Source: Rhodopseudomonas palustris (GTDB lineage: Bacteria > Pseudomonadota > Alphaproteobacteria > Rhizobiales > Xanthobacteraceae). From it: DNA of 64,000 nucleotides. Where the stretch lies: assembly GCF_003226555.1 (NCBI RefSeq), contig NZ_QKQS01000023.1, positions 1,245,263-1,309,262 of the forward strand, written 5' to 3'. The notes under the pieces were generated by a model. The model saw nothing but the letters and a program-made list of their open reading frames with translations. It was not told the origin of the DNA and did not search any database. Below, piece after piece: positions 1 to 10,962 of this stretch. The translations under genes and the position numbers were made by a program. Position 1 is the stretch's first letter, and every line of letters starts with the position of its first letter.

Positions 1-245
1 TGGATTTCACCGTCGGTGTGCTCGACGGCTTCGGCGTGATCGAAAGCTGCTCGCTGGCGTCGCCGATGTTCGGCTTCGCCGATCAGCAGATCGCGGAGAG
101 CACCGCTCTGGCGGCGCTTGCGGCGGTGCTCGATCCGGATTTTGTTGTCGATGCCGTGCCCGAAGCCGCCGCGGTCCCGCAGCCGGCCCCGGCGCTCGAC
201 CGTCGCCGCTTTCTGCGCGGCGTCCTGACGGAGCGGCGGCCATGA
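1..245 (+). CDS. hupJ: Hydrogenase assembly chaperone HupJ (HybE family), C-terminal part
   Basis: The visible 80 codons (frame opening at base 3) are the end of a HybE/HupJ-family [NiFe]-hydrogenase accessory protein whose start lies before the window. The stretch SCSLASPMFGFADQ matches the conserved C-terminal block of the family; a Pro/Ala-rich linker and a RRRFLRG tail follow. Members assist maturation of the hydrogenase subunit precursors in the cytoplasm. The stop overlaps the hupK start as ATGA (242-245), so the two are probably translationally coupled. The family call rests on the short tail plus the hupK-hyp context. Confidence 0.72.
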   Translation, partial: DFTVGVLDGFGVIESCSLASPMFGFADQQIAESTALAALAAVLDPDFVVDAVPEAAAVPQPAPALDRRRFLRGVLTERRP

Positions 246-1429
246 ACGCCCTGCCGCGCGAGCATCGCATTGCCGTCAGCGTGGAGCTGGCGCAGGGCCG
301 CGTCGCGCGGCTCGAGATCAGCGCGCGCCGTCCGGTCGGCGTCGGCCGATTGGCGTTCGGCAAGCCGGCCGACGGGGTCGTGGCGCTGGTGCCGCGGCTG
401 TTCGCGCTGTGCGCCTCGGCGCAACGCGCCGCCGCAAGCTGCGCGCTCGCCGCCGCCCGCGGCGAAATCATGCCGCGGGAGCAGATGGCCGCGCAGGCCG
501 GTGCCGTGCTCGCCGAACGGCTGATCGAGCTGCTCCGCGGCACCATCACCTCGTTCGCCGGTGATCGACTTCCGGCCTTCATGCCACAGCTCCGCGACCT
601 GATCGCCGCCGCGCGCCGATTCGATGGTCGCAGCTTGCTGGAGGCCGAGGCGATCGCCGCCCTCGCGCAAGGCCTGGACGCGCTCGGCCTGCCGGCAGGT
701 AGTTTCGACGATGCCGGCGCCTATCACACTTGGCTCAGATCCGTTTCTCCCCTCGCCCAACTGCATAGCGCCCGCGCTCCCTCTCCCCGCGTGCGGGGAG
801 AGGGCCGGGGTGAGGGGGCGTCTCCCCAAAGCCGAGCATTCCCGATCCCAGCACCGGGCCAGCCCGATTTCGCCGCCATCGCCGTCGATCCACTCACCGC
901 GGACGATGACAGTCTCGTCGGAGAACAACTCCTGAGGCACGGCGCCTGCTTCGCGACGCGGCCCGATCTTGCGGGTCGCATCCCCGAAACCGGCGCGCTG
1001 GCGCGGCTCGCGGATCATCCGCTGATATGCTCAGTCGGAACGGGCGTTGCCGGCCGCCAGCTCGCCCGGCTTGTCGAGGCGCAGGCCACTCCGCGGCTTC
1101 TGCACGCGCTGCGCCGTGGCGATGCCGATGCTGCCGCCATCCTGCAGGCGACGCGGCTCGGCGATGGCGTCGGGCTCGGCGCGGTCGAATGCGCGCGCGG
1201 GCGGCTGCATCATCTGATCGCGCTGGATTCGACTGGCCGCATCGCCCGTTACGAGATTCTCGCCCCGACCGAATGGAATTTCCATCCGCAGGGGCCGCTT
1301 GCCCGCGCGCTGATCGGCGCGCCGCTCTCCGCCACCGAGGCCGACCGGCAGCGCGTCGTGTCGCTGGTCGCGGCATTCGATCCTTGCGTCGGCTACGACG
1401 TTACGTTGCGTGAGGCCGCCGATGCATGA
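242..1429 (+). CDS. hupK: Hydrogenase expression/formation protein HupK
   Basis: A 395-residue protein of the HupK family, accessory proteins that resemble the hydrogenase large subunit but are not catalytic; they are thought to act as scaffold or chaperone during cofactor insertion. The C-terminal DPCVGYDV (Cys382) echoes the large-subunit DPCxxC nickel motif with the second Cys missing. The N-terminal LFALCASAQ (Cys57) echoes the first large-subunit Cys motif, also incomplete. Residues about 168-195 are low-complexity (RAPSPRVRGEGRGEGAS) and are encoded by an inserted palindromic repeat, which makes the protein longer than I expect for the family. It overlaps hupJ by 4 nt and hypA by 8 nt. 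Confidence 0.88.
   Translation: MNALPREHRIAVSVELAQGRVARLEISARRPVGVGRLAFGKPADGVVALVPRLFALCASAQRAAASCALAAARGEIMPREQMAAQAGAVLAERLIELLRGTITSFAGDRLPAFMPQLRDLIAAARRFDGRSLLEAEAIAALAQGLDALGLPAGSFDDAGAYHTWLRSVSPLAQLHSARAPSPRVRGEGRGEGASPQSRAFPIPAPGQPDFAAIAVDPLTADDDSLVGEQLLRHGACFATRPDLAGRIPETGALARLADHPLICSVGTGVAGRQLARLVEAQATPRLLHALRRGDADAAAILQATRLGDGVGLGAVECARGRLHHLIALDSTGRIARYEILAPTEWNFHPQGPLARALIGAPLSATEADRQRVVSLVAAFDPCVGYDVTLREAADA
745..825. repeat. REP-like palindromic element inside hupK
   Basis: CTCTCCCCGC (781-790) and GCGGGGAGAG (793-802) form a perfect 10-bp stem with a 2-nt loop. Outer flanks CCCCTCGCCC (about 749-758) and GGCCGGGGTGAGGGG (803-817) are roughly complementary. This is the common CTCTCCCCGC/GGTGAGGGG-type repeat usually found between genes of Bradyrhizobium and Rhodopseudomonas. 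Here it sits within an open frame without breaking it. Confidence 0.75.
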
Positions 1430-1763
1430 AATGTCGCTGTGCGAAGGGCTGATCGAGATCATCGAGCGCGAGGCCAAGGCGCAGAATTTTTCGCGGGTGC
1501 GGACGGTCTGGGTCGAGATCGGCGCGCTCAGCCATGTCGAGCCGGAGGCGATGCGGTTCTGCTTTTCCGCGGTCGCCCATGCCGGGATCGCCGCCGAGGC
1601 GCGGTTCGAGGTGGTTACCGTGCCGGGCGAAGCCTGGTGCATGAGCTGCGCCAAGACGGTGCCGCTGACGCAGCGGGCCGAGCCGTGTCCGGACTGCGGC
1701 GGCTATCAATTGCAGGTCACGGCGGGTGACGAGTTGCGGATCAAGGAATTGGAGGTCGATTGA
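1422..1763 (+). CDS. hypA: Hydrogenase nickel incorporation protein HypA
   Basis: 113 residues. HypA delivers nickel to the hydrogenase large subunit together with HypB. The start at ATG 1422 gives Met1-His2-Glu3, and His2 is the essential nickel ligand of the family; the in-frame GTG at 1410 would bury it, so 1422 is preferred. The structural zinc site is complete: Cys73/Cys76 (CMSC) and Cys89/Cys92 (CPDC). It overlaps hupK by 8 nt, and its TGA shares one base with the hypB ATG (1761-1765). Confidence 0.96.
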   Translation: MHEMSLCEGLIEIIEREAKAQNFSRVRTVWVEIGALSHVEPEAMRFCFSAVAHAGIAAEARFEVVTVPGEAWCMSCAKTVPLTQRAEPCPDCGGYQLQVTAGDELRIKELEVD

Positions 1764-2695
1764 TGTGCACGGTTTGCGGATGCGGAGACGCCAGCGTGGC
1801 CCCTGGGCAAGCGCACGGCCATGCCCACCAGCATGGTCATGATCACAGCCACGACCATGATCATGCGCATGATCACGGTCATGGCCACAGCCACGCGCAT
1901 CATCACCACGACGATCATCATCACCATGATGATCATGACCACGCGCATCCGGCCGAGGACGGCAGCATCGATTTCGGCGGAGGCATCGCCGGCGTCCATG
2001 TGCCGGGCCTGACGCAAGCGCGCGTGGTGCAGATCGAGCAGGATATTCTGTCCAAGAACGACGGCTATGCGGCCGAAAACCGCGCCCGCTTCGCCGCCGC
2101 CGGCACCTTCGTGCTCAATTTCGTGTCCAGTCCCGGCTCCGGCAAGACGACGCTGCTGGTGAATACCATCACCGATCTGAAGGATCAGCATCCGATTGCG
2201 GTGATCGAAGGCGATCAGCAGACCGCCAACGACGCCGAGCGGATCCGCGCAACCGGCGCGCCGGCGATCCAGATCAACACCGGCAAGGGCTGCCACCTCG
2301 ACGCCCATATGGTCGGCCATGCCCTCGATCAGTTGCCGTCGGCGCAGGGCGGCCTGCTGTTCATCGAGAATGTCGGCAATCTGGTCTGTCCCGCCGCGTT
2401 CGATCTCGGCGAGGCGCACAAGGTGGCGGTGCTGTCGATCACCGAGGGCGAGGACAAGCCGCTGAAATATCCGCATATGTTCGCGGCGTCCGATCTGCTA
2501 CTGCTGAACAAGATCGACCTGCTGCCGCATCTTGATTTCGACCTCGCGGCGACGATCGAATACGCCCGCCGGGTCAATCCGAAGATCGAGGTGCTGACGG
2601 TGTCGGCCAAGACCGGCGAGGGGATGCCGGCGTTCTACGCCTGGATCGCCAAGCGTGCCGCGGCTTCCCGCGCCGCCGCGAACGCGGCCGAGTAG
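1763..2695 (+). CDS. hypB: Hydrogenase nickel incorporation GTPase HypB
   Basis: 310 residues. GTPase that loads nickel into the hydrogenase with HypA. The N-terminus MCTVCGCG carries the CxxCGC high-affinity metal site. It is followed by a histidine stretch with 25 His between residues 18 and 62, the nickel-storage region seen in rhizobial HypB. The GTPase domain has P-loop SSPGSGKTT and the NKID specificity motif. ATG 1763 is chosen over TTG 1760 because it places Cys2 and Cys5 as in the family. hypF follows after 4 nt. Confidence 0.96.
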   Translation: MCTVCGCGDASVAPGQAHGHAHQHGHDHSHDHDHAHDHGHGHSHAHHHHDDHHHHDDHDHAHPAEDGSIDFGGGIAGVHVPGLTQARVVQIEQDILSKNDGYAAENRARFAAAGTFVLNFVSSPGSGKTTLLVNTITDLKDQHPIAVIEGDQQTANDAERIRATGAPAIQINTGKGCHLDAHMVGHALDQLPSAQGGLLFIENVGNLVCPAAFDLGEAHKVAVLSITEGEDKPLKYPHMFAASDLLLLNKIDLLPHLDFDLAATIEYARRVNPKIEVLTVSAKTGEGMPAFYAWIAKRAAASRAAANAAE

Positions 2696-2699
2696 TGCG

Positions 2700-4946
2700 A
2701 TGCAGCCCGCCGTCGCCTTGTTTCCCGATGCCACTCGCGCGCGTGTGCGCGTGCGCGGCGCGGTGCAGGGCGTCGGCTTCCGCCCGTTCGTGTATCATCT
2801 GGCGCAGCGCTACCGGCTCGGCGGCTTCGTCGTCAACGACGCCGAAGGCGTGCTGATCGAGGTCGAAGGCGCATCGCTGCCGGAGTTCATCGCGGCGCTG
2901 CGCAACGAGGCGCCGCCGCTGGCGCGGGTCGACGCGATTGAGACCGAAACGCTCCGCGCCTGTGGCGAGCGCGATTTCGACATCGCCGAAACGCGCGGCG
3001 GCGCGGTGACGACGCGGATCGGCGCGGATGCGGCGACCTGCGAGGCGTGTCTCGACGATCTGTTCGATCCCGCCAGCCGCTTCCACCTCTATCCGTTCGT
3101 CAACTGCACCCATTGCGGCCCGCGCTACACGCTGACGCAGCGCCTGCCTTATGATCGTGACAACACCTCGATGGCGCGCTTTGCACTGTGTGCCGACTGC
3201 GGGCGTGATTATCGCGATCCCTCGAACCGTCGCTTCCACGCCGAGCCGGTCGCCTGCCCGGCCTGCGGGCCGCGGCTCGATCAGCCGATCGCCGAGATCG
3301 TCGCGCGGCTGCGCGCCGGCGGTATCGTCGCGCTGAAGAGCCTCGGCGGCTATCATCTGCTGTGCGACGCATCGAACGAATCCGCCGTTGCCGAGCTGCG
3401 CCGCCGCAAGGGCCGCGACGCCAAGCCGTTCGCCGTGATGGTGGCGTCGGAGGCCTCGCTCGATCGTATTGCCGATGCGAGCGCGGCCGAGCGGTCGCTG
3501 CTGAGCTCGGTTGCGCGGCCGATCGTGCTGCTACGGCATCTCGGCGCGCTGGCGCCGTCGATCGCGCCGGGCCTCGCGGCGCTCGGCGTGATGCTGCCCT
3601 ACACGCCGCTGCATCATCTGATCTTCCATGCCGCCGCCGGCTCGCCGCCGGGGCGCGACTGGCAGCGCGCGCCGGTCGATCTGGTGCTGGTCGCGACCAG
3701 CGCTAATTGCGGCGGTTATCCGATCGTGATCGACGATGCCGAACGCAAGCTCGCCGGCGTCGCCGATCTCATCGTCGGGCATGACCGCGATATCGTGGTG
3801 CGCGCCGACGACAGCGTTGCGGCGGTCATCGACGGCGCGCCGTCCTTCGTGCGCCGGGCGCGCGGCTTCGCGCCGCAGCCGATCGTGCTGCCGCACGCGG
3901 TGCCGCCCGTGCTGGCGGTCGGCGCTTACTTGAAGACGACGGTCACGCTGACGCGCGGGCATGAAGCATTCGTGTCGCAGCACATCGGCGATCTGGCGAG
4001 TGCCGACACCGTGCGGTTCTTCGAACACACCATCGCGCATCTGACGCGCTTGGTCGGCGCCGCGCCGGTCGCGGTCGCGCATGATCTGCACGCCGATTTC
4101 GCTTCGACGCGTTTCGCGGAAAGTCTCGCTCTGCCGCTGGTCGCCGCGCAGCATCATCACGCCCATGTCGCCTCGATCGCCGCCGAGCACGGCGTTGCCG
4201 CGCCGCTGCTCGGGATCGTGCTCGACGGCCACGGCCAGGGCAGCGACGGCAGCGCCTGGGGCGGCGAATTGCTGCGAGTCGAGGGACCGCGCTTCACGCG
4301 GCTCGGCCATCTGGCGCCGCTGGCGCTGCCGGGCGGCGATGCGGCGGCGCGCGAGCCGTGGCGGATGGCGGCGGCAGCGTTGCAGGCGCTCGGACGCGGC
4401 ACCGAGATCGCGGCGCGCTTTTCCGATCAGCCGCGCGCGGCGGCGCTGGCCGCAATGCTCGCCAGTCATGGTTGCGCGACGACCACCAGCGCCGGCCGGC
4501 TGTTCGATGCTGCCGCCGGCCTGCTCGGGGTTTGCGCGACACAGAGTTACGAAGGCCAGGCGGCCATGCAGCTCGAAGCGCTGGTGAGACACCCGCGCGT
4601 GCTGGGCGGCGGCTGGGAGATCGGCGCCGGCACGCTCGATCTCTCGCCGCTGCTCGCGCACCTTGCCGAACGACCCGATGCGCAGGACGGCGCCGAGCTG
4701 TTCCACGGCACGCTCGCCGCCGCGCTCGCCGAATGGGCCGTGCAGGCGGCGGAGCAGACCGGACTGACGACCGTCGCGCTCGGCGGCGGCTGTTTCCTCA
4801 ATCGCGTGCTGAGCGAAGATCTCGCCGCGCGGCTGCGCGCGGCCGGGCTGACGCCGCTGCTGGCGCGGCAACTGCCGCCGAACGACGGTGGCCTCAGTCT
4901 CGGCCAGGCGTGGATCGCCGGTCAACTCATAGCCGAAACGGAGTAG
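2700..4946 (+). CDS. hypF: Carbamoyltransferase HypF
   Basis: 748 residues, normal family length. HypF uses carbamoyl phosphate and ATP to put a carbamoyl group on the C-terminal Cys of HypE, the source of the active-site cyanide ligands. Domains in order: acylphosphatase-like with VQGVGFRPF (Arg28) and Asn46; two zinc fingers (Cys114/117, 136/139, 164/167, 186/189); a YrdC-like domain; and a Kae1-like C-terminal domain with an HHHAHVAS metal motif near residue 484. Start ATG 2700, 4 nt after hypB, is preferred to the upstream in-frame GTG at 2655, which lies inside hypB. Confidence 0.96.
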   Translation: MQPAVALFPDATRARVRVRGAVQGVGFRPFVYHLAQRYRLGGFVVNDAEGVLIEVEGASLPEFIAALRNEAPPLARVDAIETETLRACGERDFDIAETRGGAVTTRIGADAATCEACLDDLFDPASRFHLYPFVNCTHCGPRYTLTQRLPYDRDNTSMARFALCADCGRDYRDPSNRRFHAEPVACPACGPRLDQPIAEIVARLRAGGIVALKSLGGYHLLCDASNESAVAELRRRKGRDAKPFAVMVASEASLDRIADASAAERSLLSSVARPIVLLRHLGALAPSIAPGLAALGVMLPYTPLHHLIFHAAAGSPPGRDWQRAPVDLVLVATSANCGGYPIVIDDAERKLAGVADLIVGHDRDIVVRADDSVAAVIDGAPSFVRRARGFAPQPIVLPHAVPPVLAVGAYLKTTVTLTRGHEAFVSQHIGDLASADTVRFFEHTIAHLTRLVGAAPVAVAHDLHADFASTRFAESLALPLVAAQHHHAHVASIAAEHGVAAPLLGIVLDGHGQGSDGSAWGGELLRVEGPRFTRLGHLAPLALPGGDAAAREPWRMAAAALQALGRGTEIAARFSDQPRAAALAAMLASHGCATTTSAGRLFDAAAGLLGVCATQSYEGQAAMQLEALVRHPRVLGGGWEIGAGTLDLSPLLAHLAERPDAQDGAELFHGTLAAALAEWAVQAAEQTGLTTVALGGGCFLNRVLSEDLAARLRAAGLTPLLARQLPPNDGGLSLGQAWIAGQLIAETE

Positions 4947-4951
4947 CGCCG

Positions 4952-5185
4952 ATGTGCCTCGCCATCCCCGCCGAAGTCGTCGAACTGCTGCCCGACCAGA
5001 TGGCGCGGGTGTCGCTCGACGGCGTCAGCAAGGTGATCTCTGTCGCGCTGGTCGAGGGCGTCGCGGTTGGCGACTACGTCGTCGTCCATGTCGGTTTCGC
5101 GTTGACGCGGATCGATCCGGAGGAGGCCAAGCAGACGCTGGCGCTGCTCGCCGAGATGGGACAGCTCGCGGAGGCCGCGCAATGA
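4952..5185 (+). CDS. hypC: Hydrogenase maturation chaperone HypC
   Basis: 77 residues starting MCLAIPAEV, with the invariant Cys2 that HypC uses to carry the iron-ligand complex between HypD and the large-subunit precursor. HypC/HupF-family proteins are this small and begin with the same MCLAIP block. Another member (hupF) would normally lie upstream with the structural genes, outside this window. The gene follows hypF by 5 nt and overlaps hypD as ATGA (5182-5185). Confidence 0.95.
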   Translation: MCLAIPAEVVELLPDQMARVSLDGVSKVISVALVEGVAVGDYVVVHVGFALTRIDPEEAKQTLALLAEMGQLAEAAQ

Positions 5186-6324
5186 AATACGTCGACGAAT
5201 ATCGCGACGGCGACGTCGCGCGGCGGATCGCGGCGGCGATCGGGCAGGCGGCCGATCCGGCGCGCAGCTACCACTTTATGGAGTTCTGCGGCGGTCATAC
5301 GCACGCGATCTCGCGCTACGGCCTCGAAGACCTGCTGCCGGCGAACGTGCGCATGGTGCACGGCCCCGGTTGCCCGGTCTGCGTGCTGCCGGTCGGCCGC
5401 ATCGACATGGCGATCCAGCTGGCGATGCGGCCGGAGGTGACGCTGTGCACCTATGGCGATCTGATGCGGGTGCCGGGTTCGCACAGTGCCTCGCTGCTAC
5501 GCGCCAAGGCGGCCGGTGCCGACATCCGCATGGTGTATTCGACGCTGGATGCGCTCGCCATCGCGCAGGCCGAGCCGGAGCGCCAGGTGGTGTTCTTCGC
5601 CATCGGGTTCGAAACCACCACGCCGCCGACCGCACTGGCGATCAAGCTGGCAAGAGCGAGGGCGCTCGGCAATTTCACGGTGTTCTGCAATCATGTGCTG
5701 ACGCCGCCGGCGATCCGCGGCATCCTCGAACACCCGGATCTCGACGGCCAGCCCGGCCCAAAGCTCGACGGCTTCGTCGGTCCGGCGCATGTCAGCGCGG
5801 TGATCGGCTCGGATGCATTCGCGCCGTTTGCCCGCGAGTTTGAAAAGCCGGTGGTGGTGGCCGGCTTCGAACCGCTCGACGTGATGCAGGCGATCCTGAT
5901 GTTGATCCGCCAGGTCAATGACGGCCGTCACGAGGTCGAGAACCAGTACATCCGTGCGGTGACGCCGGAGGGCAATACGATCGCGCAGGCCGAAGTCGAG
6001 GCGATCTTCGAACTGCGCGACAGCTTCGAGTGGCGCGGCTTTGGCGCGGTGCCGCTCAGCGGGCTGCGGCTGCGCGACGCCTATCGTGACTTCGACGCCG
6101 AGCGGCGGTTTGCGATGGCGGAGATCTCCGCCGCCGACAATCCGGCCTGCGAATGCGGCACCATCCTGCGCGGCATCAAGCGGCCGACCGATTGCAAGCT
6201 GTTCGGCACGCTGTGCACGCCGGAGACGCCGATGGGCTCCTGCATGGTGTCGTCGGAAGGCGCCTGCGCGGCGCACTGGACCTATGGCCGCTTCCGCGAC
6301 CATGCGCAGAGGAACGTGGCATGA
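5182..6324 (+). CDS. hypD: Hydrogenase maturation protein HypD
   Basis: 380 residues. HypD is the iron-sulfur scaffold on which Fe(CN)2CO is assembled with HypC and HypE. Visible family motifs are MEFCGGHTH (Cys36) and GPGCPVCVLP (Cys64, Cys67), plus a Cys-rich C-terminus (CECGTILRG, TDCKLFGTLC and downstream Cys) that binds the [4Fe-4S] cluster. Start ATG 5182 overlaps the hypC stop. The stop overlaps hypE as ATGA (6321-6324). Confidence 0.96.
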   Translation: MKYVDEYRDGDVARRIAAAIGQAADPARSYHFMEFCGGHTHAISRYGLEDLLPANVRMVHGPGCPVCVLPVGRIDMAIQLAMRPEVTLCTYGDLMRVPGSHSASLLRAKAAGADIRMVYSTLDALAIAQAEPERQVVFFAIGFETTTPPTALAIKLARARALGNFTVFCNHVLTPPAIRGILEHPDLDGQPGPKLDGFVGPAHVSAVIGSDAFAPFAREFEKPVVVAGFEPLDVMQAILMLIRQVNDGRHEVENQYIRAVTPEGNTIAQAEVEAIFELRDSFEWRGFGAVPLSGLRLRDAYRDFDAERRFAMAEISAADNPACECGTILRGIKRPTDCKLFGTLCTPETPMGSCMVSSEGACAAHWTYGRFRDHAQRNVA

Positions 6325-7367
6325 GCAGCGAAATCCGGCGGCGCAAGCTCGACCTCAAGAACGGGCGGGTGGATCTGTCGCACGGCGCCGGCGGCCGGGC
6401 GATGGCGCATTTGATCGGCGAGATCTTCCACGCCGCGTTCGACAATCCGATGCTGCGCGCCGGCAACGATCAGGCGGCGTTCGAAGTCGGTAGCGGCCGG
6501 ATGGTGATGACCACCGACGGCTATGTGGTGTCGCCCTTGTTCTTCCCCGGCGGCGACATCGGCTCGCTGGCGGTGCACGGCACCATCAACGACGTGGCGA
6601 TGGCCGGCGCCAAGCCGCTGTATCTGTCGGCCGGCTTCATCATCGAGGAGGGCTTCGCGTTCGCCGATCTGAAGCGGATTGCCGACAGCATGGCGGCGGC
6701 GTCGCGCGCCGCCGGCGTGCCGATCGTCACCGGCGACACCAAGGTGGTCGAGCGCGGCAAGGCCGACGGCGTGTTCATCACCACCACCGGTGTCGGCATC
6801 GCGCCGCGCGAGCTGGTGCTGTCGTCCGAGCTGGCGCGGCCCGGCGACAAGGTGCTGCTGTCCGGCTTTATCGGCGACCACGGCGTCGCGGTGATGTCGC
6901 AGCGCCAGAACCTCGCCTTCGAGACCTCGATCCAGTCCGACAGCGCCGCGCTGCACGAACTGGTCGCCGCAATGGTGGCGGCTGCTCCGCAGGGGCTGCG
7001 GGTGATGCGCGATCCGACCCGCGGCGGGGTGGCGGCGACGCTGAACGAATTGGCGCAGCAATCCGGTGTCGGGTTCCGGCTCGACGAGGACGTGATGCCG
7101 GTCCGGCCCGAGGTGGCGGCCGCCTGCGAACTGCTCGGGCTCGATCCGCTTTATGTCGCCAATGAAGGCAAGCTGATCGCGATCGTCGCGCCCGAGGCGG
7201 CCGAGACGGTGCTGGCCGCGATGCGGGCGCATCCGCTCGGACGCGATGCGGCGCTGATCGGCGAGGTGATCGCCGACGATCATCACTTCGTGCAGATGAC
7301 CACGTCGTTCGGCGGCGGACGGATCGTCGACTGGCTCTCGGGCGAGCAATTGCCGCGGATTTGCTGA
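6321..7367 (+). CDS. hypE: Hydrogenase maturation protein HypE
   Basis: 348 residues. HypE is carbamoylated by HypF on its C-terminal Cys and dehydrates the group with ATP to a thiocyanate that donates CN to iron. The protein ends PRIC, with the required terminal Cys348. The N-terminal half has the PurM/AIR-synthase-like ATP-binding blocks (LSHGAGGRAM, TDGYVVSPLFFPGG). It is the last maturation gene; hoxA begins 39 nt downstream and is probably in the same transcript. Confidence 0.96.
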   Translation: MSSEIRRRKLDLKNGRVDLSHGAGGRAMAHLIGEIFHAAFDNPMLRAGNDQAAFEVGSGRMVMTTDGYVVSPLFFPGGDIGSLAVHGTINDVAMAGAKPLYLSAGFIIEEGFAFADLKRIADSMAAASRAAGVPIVTGDTKVVERGKADGVFITTTGVGIAPRELVLSSELARPGDKVLLSGFIGDHGVAVMSQRQNLAFETSIQSDSAALHELVAAMVAAAPQGLRVMRDPTRGGVAATLNELAQQSGVGFRLDEDVMPVRPEVAAACELLGLDPLYVANEGKLIAIVAPEAAETVLAAMRAHPLGRDAALIGEVIADDHHFVQMTTSFGGGRIVDWLSGEQLPRIC

Positions 7368-7406
7368 AGGCGTTAGACTGGTGTTGTGAGTGATGGAACG
7401 AGGACG

Positions 7407-8847
<1,441 letters not shown>

Positions 8848-8855
<8 letters not shown>

Positions 8856-10200
8856 TCGCATCGCACCCGGCGAACGATTGATCGAGCGCGTCGGTTCGCC
8901 TCTGCTGTCGCCGCTCGACGGCGACCAGGAGGCGGCGTGGATCGAAGTGATCCGCAAGATGGACGAGGTCTATGCCGATCTGCTCCGCTACGAGACCGAC
9001 CTCGAAGAGAAGAACACCGCGCTGGAGGAAGCGCAGGCGTTCATCTCCAGCGTCATCGAATCGGTCTCCGACATCCTGATCGTCTGCGACCGCAACGGCA
9101 TCGTGCTTCAGGTCAATCCGGCGGCAGTGCGGCTGTTGGCGACGCCTGCCGATGCGGTGGTCGAACGGCCGCTGGGCGATTTGGTCGATGCCGCGGACGG
9201 TGCCCGGATCGAGGAATTGCTGCGGGCGCCGTCGTCCTCGGAGATCGCGCTGGAAATCCGCTTCGTCACCGCGCACGGGCTGTCGGATCTCTACGCCATC
9301 AACGGAGCGACGCGATGTGATCAGGCCGGCCATCGCGTCGGCACGGTGCTGACCGGACGGCCGATCGGCGAGCTGCGCCGCGCCTACGAGGCGCTGCACA
9401 CCGCGCACGGCGAATTGCAGCGCGCCCAGCGCCAGCTCGTCGAGCAGGAGAAGATGGCGAGCCTCGGCCGCCTGGTTGCAGGCGTGGCGCACGAACTCAA
9501 CAATCCGATCAGCTTCATCTACGGCAACATCCATATGCTGGAGCGTTACCGCGAGCGGATGGCGGCGTATCTGACGGCGATCCACGGTGGCGCCGATCCG
9601 GCCGAGGTTGACGAGCTGCGCCGGCGATTGAAGATCGATGCGCTGCTCGCCGACTACGCGTCGCTGATCGAGGGCACGCTGGAAGGCGCGATGCGGGTGT
9701 CGGACGTGGTGAAGAACCTGCGTCGCCTGAGCTTCCCGCGCACCGGCGAGACCCAGCCGATCGACGTCGACCGCATCGTGCGCACCGCGGCGCGCTGGGC
9801 GGCGCGTGCCAAGCCCGGCCATGTCGAACTCGCTTTCGACATCGCGCCGGAGGCAACGGTGATCGGCAATGAAGGCCAGTTTCACCAGATCATGGTCAAT
9901 CTGGTCGACAACGCGATCGATGCGCTGCGCGGCCACGCCGCGCCGCGGATCGAGATTTCGGCCAGACGGCAGGACGACGAGGTGGCGATCGCGGTCGCCG
10001 ACAACGGCCCGGGTCTGCCGGACGGCATGATCGACAAGATCTTCGAACCCTTCTTCACGACCAAGCCGGTCGGCGAGGGCACCGGCCTCGGCCTGTGGAT
10101 CAGCTACGGCATCGCCCGCGAGCACGGCGGCACGCTCGCGGCGGCCAACCGAAACGGCGGCGGCGCGGTGTTCACGCTGACGCTCAAGGCCGGGCCGTAG
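8848..10200 (+). CDS. hoxJ: Hydrogenase sensor histidine kinase HoxJ/HupT
   Basis: 450 residues, no transmembrane segment, so cytoplasmic. An N-terminal PAS-type domain (about 70-180) is followed by a short coiled coil. The HisKA H-box [11 protein letters not shown] has phospho-acceptor His215. The HATPase has an N-box (DNAID), G1 (DNGPGLP) and G2 (GEGTGLGL). HoxJ/HupT kinases work with the H2-sensing regulatory hydrogenase HupUV and phosphorylate HoxA when hydrogen is absent; hupUV is not in this window. The start at 8848 overlaps the hoxA stop, indicating coupling. The gene ends the hydrogenase block. Confidence 0.9.
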
Positions 10201-10245
10201 CGCCGCGCGCCGGATCGCTGCCGAACCGCGCGAGATCGTCGGGCG

Positions 10246-10962
10246 TCAGTCGAGCTGCGACAGCCATTCCTCGAACATCCGCTGCCCGGCGACGTGCGCG
10301 TCAGATGGGATGGCGTTCGCCTGCGCCCTCAGCGCGCGCGGATCGATGCCGGCTCCCGACAGCTCCGCCGCATGTCCGGTGAGCCAGCGTTCGATGCCAT
10401 GATCGATTTCGACTTCCGGGTGAAACTGCAGGCCCAGAACATTGCGGCCGATCGCGAAGCCCTGCGTGGCGCACAGCGCGGTGGTGGCGAGGTTCTCGGC
10501 GCCGGCGGGAATCTGGAACGCGTCGCCGTGCCAGTGCAGCAGCGGGACTCCGTCGAGATGCCGGAGCGGTCCACGCCGTCCCGCGTCGGTCAGCGTCAAC
10601 GGCCCGAATCCGATTTCCTTGTGACCCATCGGGGCGACATCGGCGCCGAGCGTTGCGGCGATCTGCTGGGCGCCGAGGCAGATGCCGAAGGTCGGCCGCT
10701 TCGCGGCGAGCCGCGCCGCCAGCATCCGGCGCTCCTCGAGCAGATACGGATAGGCCTCGACTTCGTAGACGCCGATCGGTCCGCCGAGCACGATCAACAG
10801 ATCGGGCTGGTTGGGATCGATCGCGGAGAGCGATGCCTGATCGAGATCGATATAGTGGATGTCGTAGCCGGCCGCGGTGAGCACGGGCGCGAAGTGTCCG
10901 AGGTCTTCGAAGATGACGTGCCGAATGACGACGGCGGTTTTCGAGCCGGGAAGGTCGGTCAT
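10246..10962 (-). CDS. Class I glutamine amidotransferase-like protein
   Basis: 238 residues from the ATG at 10962, chosen because MTDLPGSKTAVVIRH begins the domain; an upstream in-frame start at 11049 would add 29 poorly conserved residues. Catalytic triad visible: Cys95 in FGICLGAQQ, His181 and Glu183 in LQFHPEVE. Such free-standing GuaA-like domains (GMP synthase glutaminase-like, often annotated as glutamine amidotransferase) may hydrolyse glutamine or gamma-glutamyl compounds; the substrate cannot be told. No operon partner; divergent from the hydrolase at 11187. Confidence 0.85.
   Translation of the reverse strand: MTDLPGSKTAVVIRHVIFEDLGHFAPVLTAAGYDIHYIDLDQASLSAIDPNQPDLLIVLGGPIGVYEVEAYPYLLEERRMLAARLAAKRPTFGICLGAQQIAATLGADVAPMGHKEIGFGPLTLTDAGRRGPLRHLDGVPLLHWHGDAFQIPAGAENLATTALCATQGFAIGRNVLGLQFHPEVEIDHGIERWLTGHAAELSGAGIDPRALRAQANAIPSDAHVAGQRMFEEWLSQLD

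Noticed and set aside
749-826. CRISPR-like or transposon-derived structure in hupK
   Set aside because: A single short palindrome without repeat-spacer pattern, target duplication or transposase; better explained as a REP-type element.
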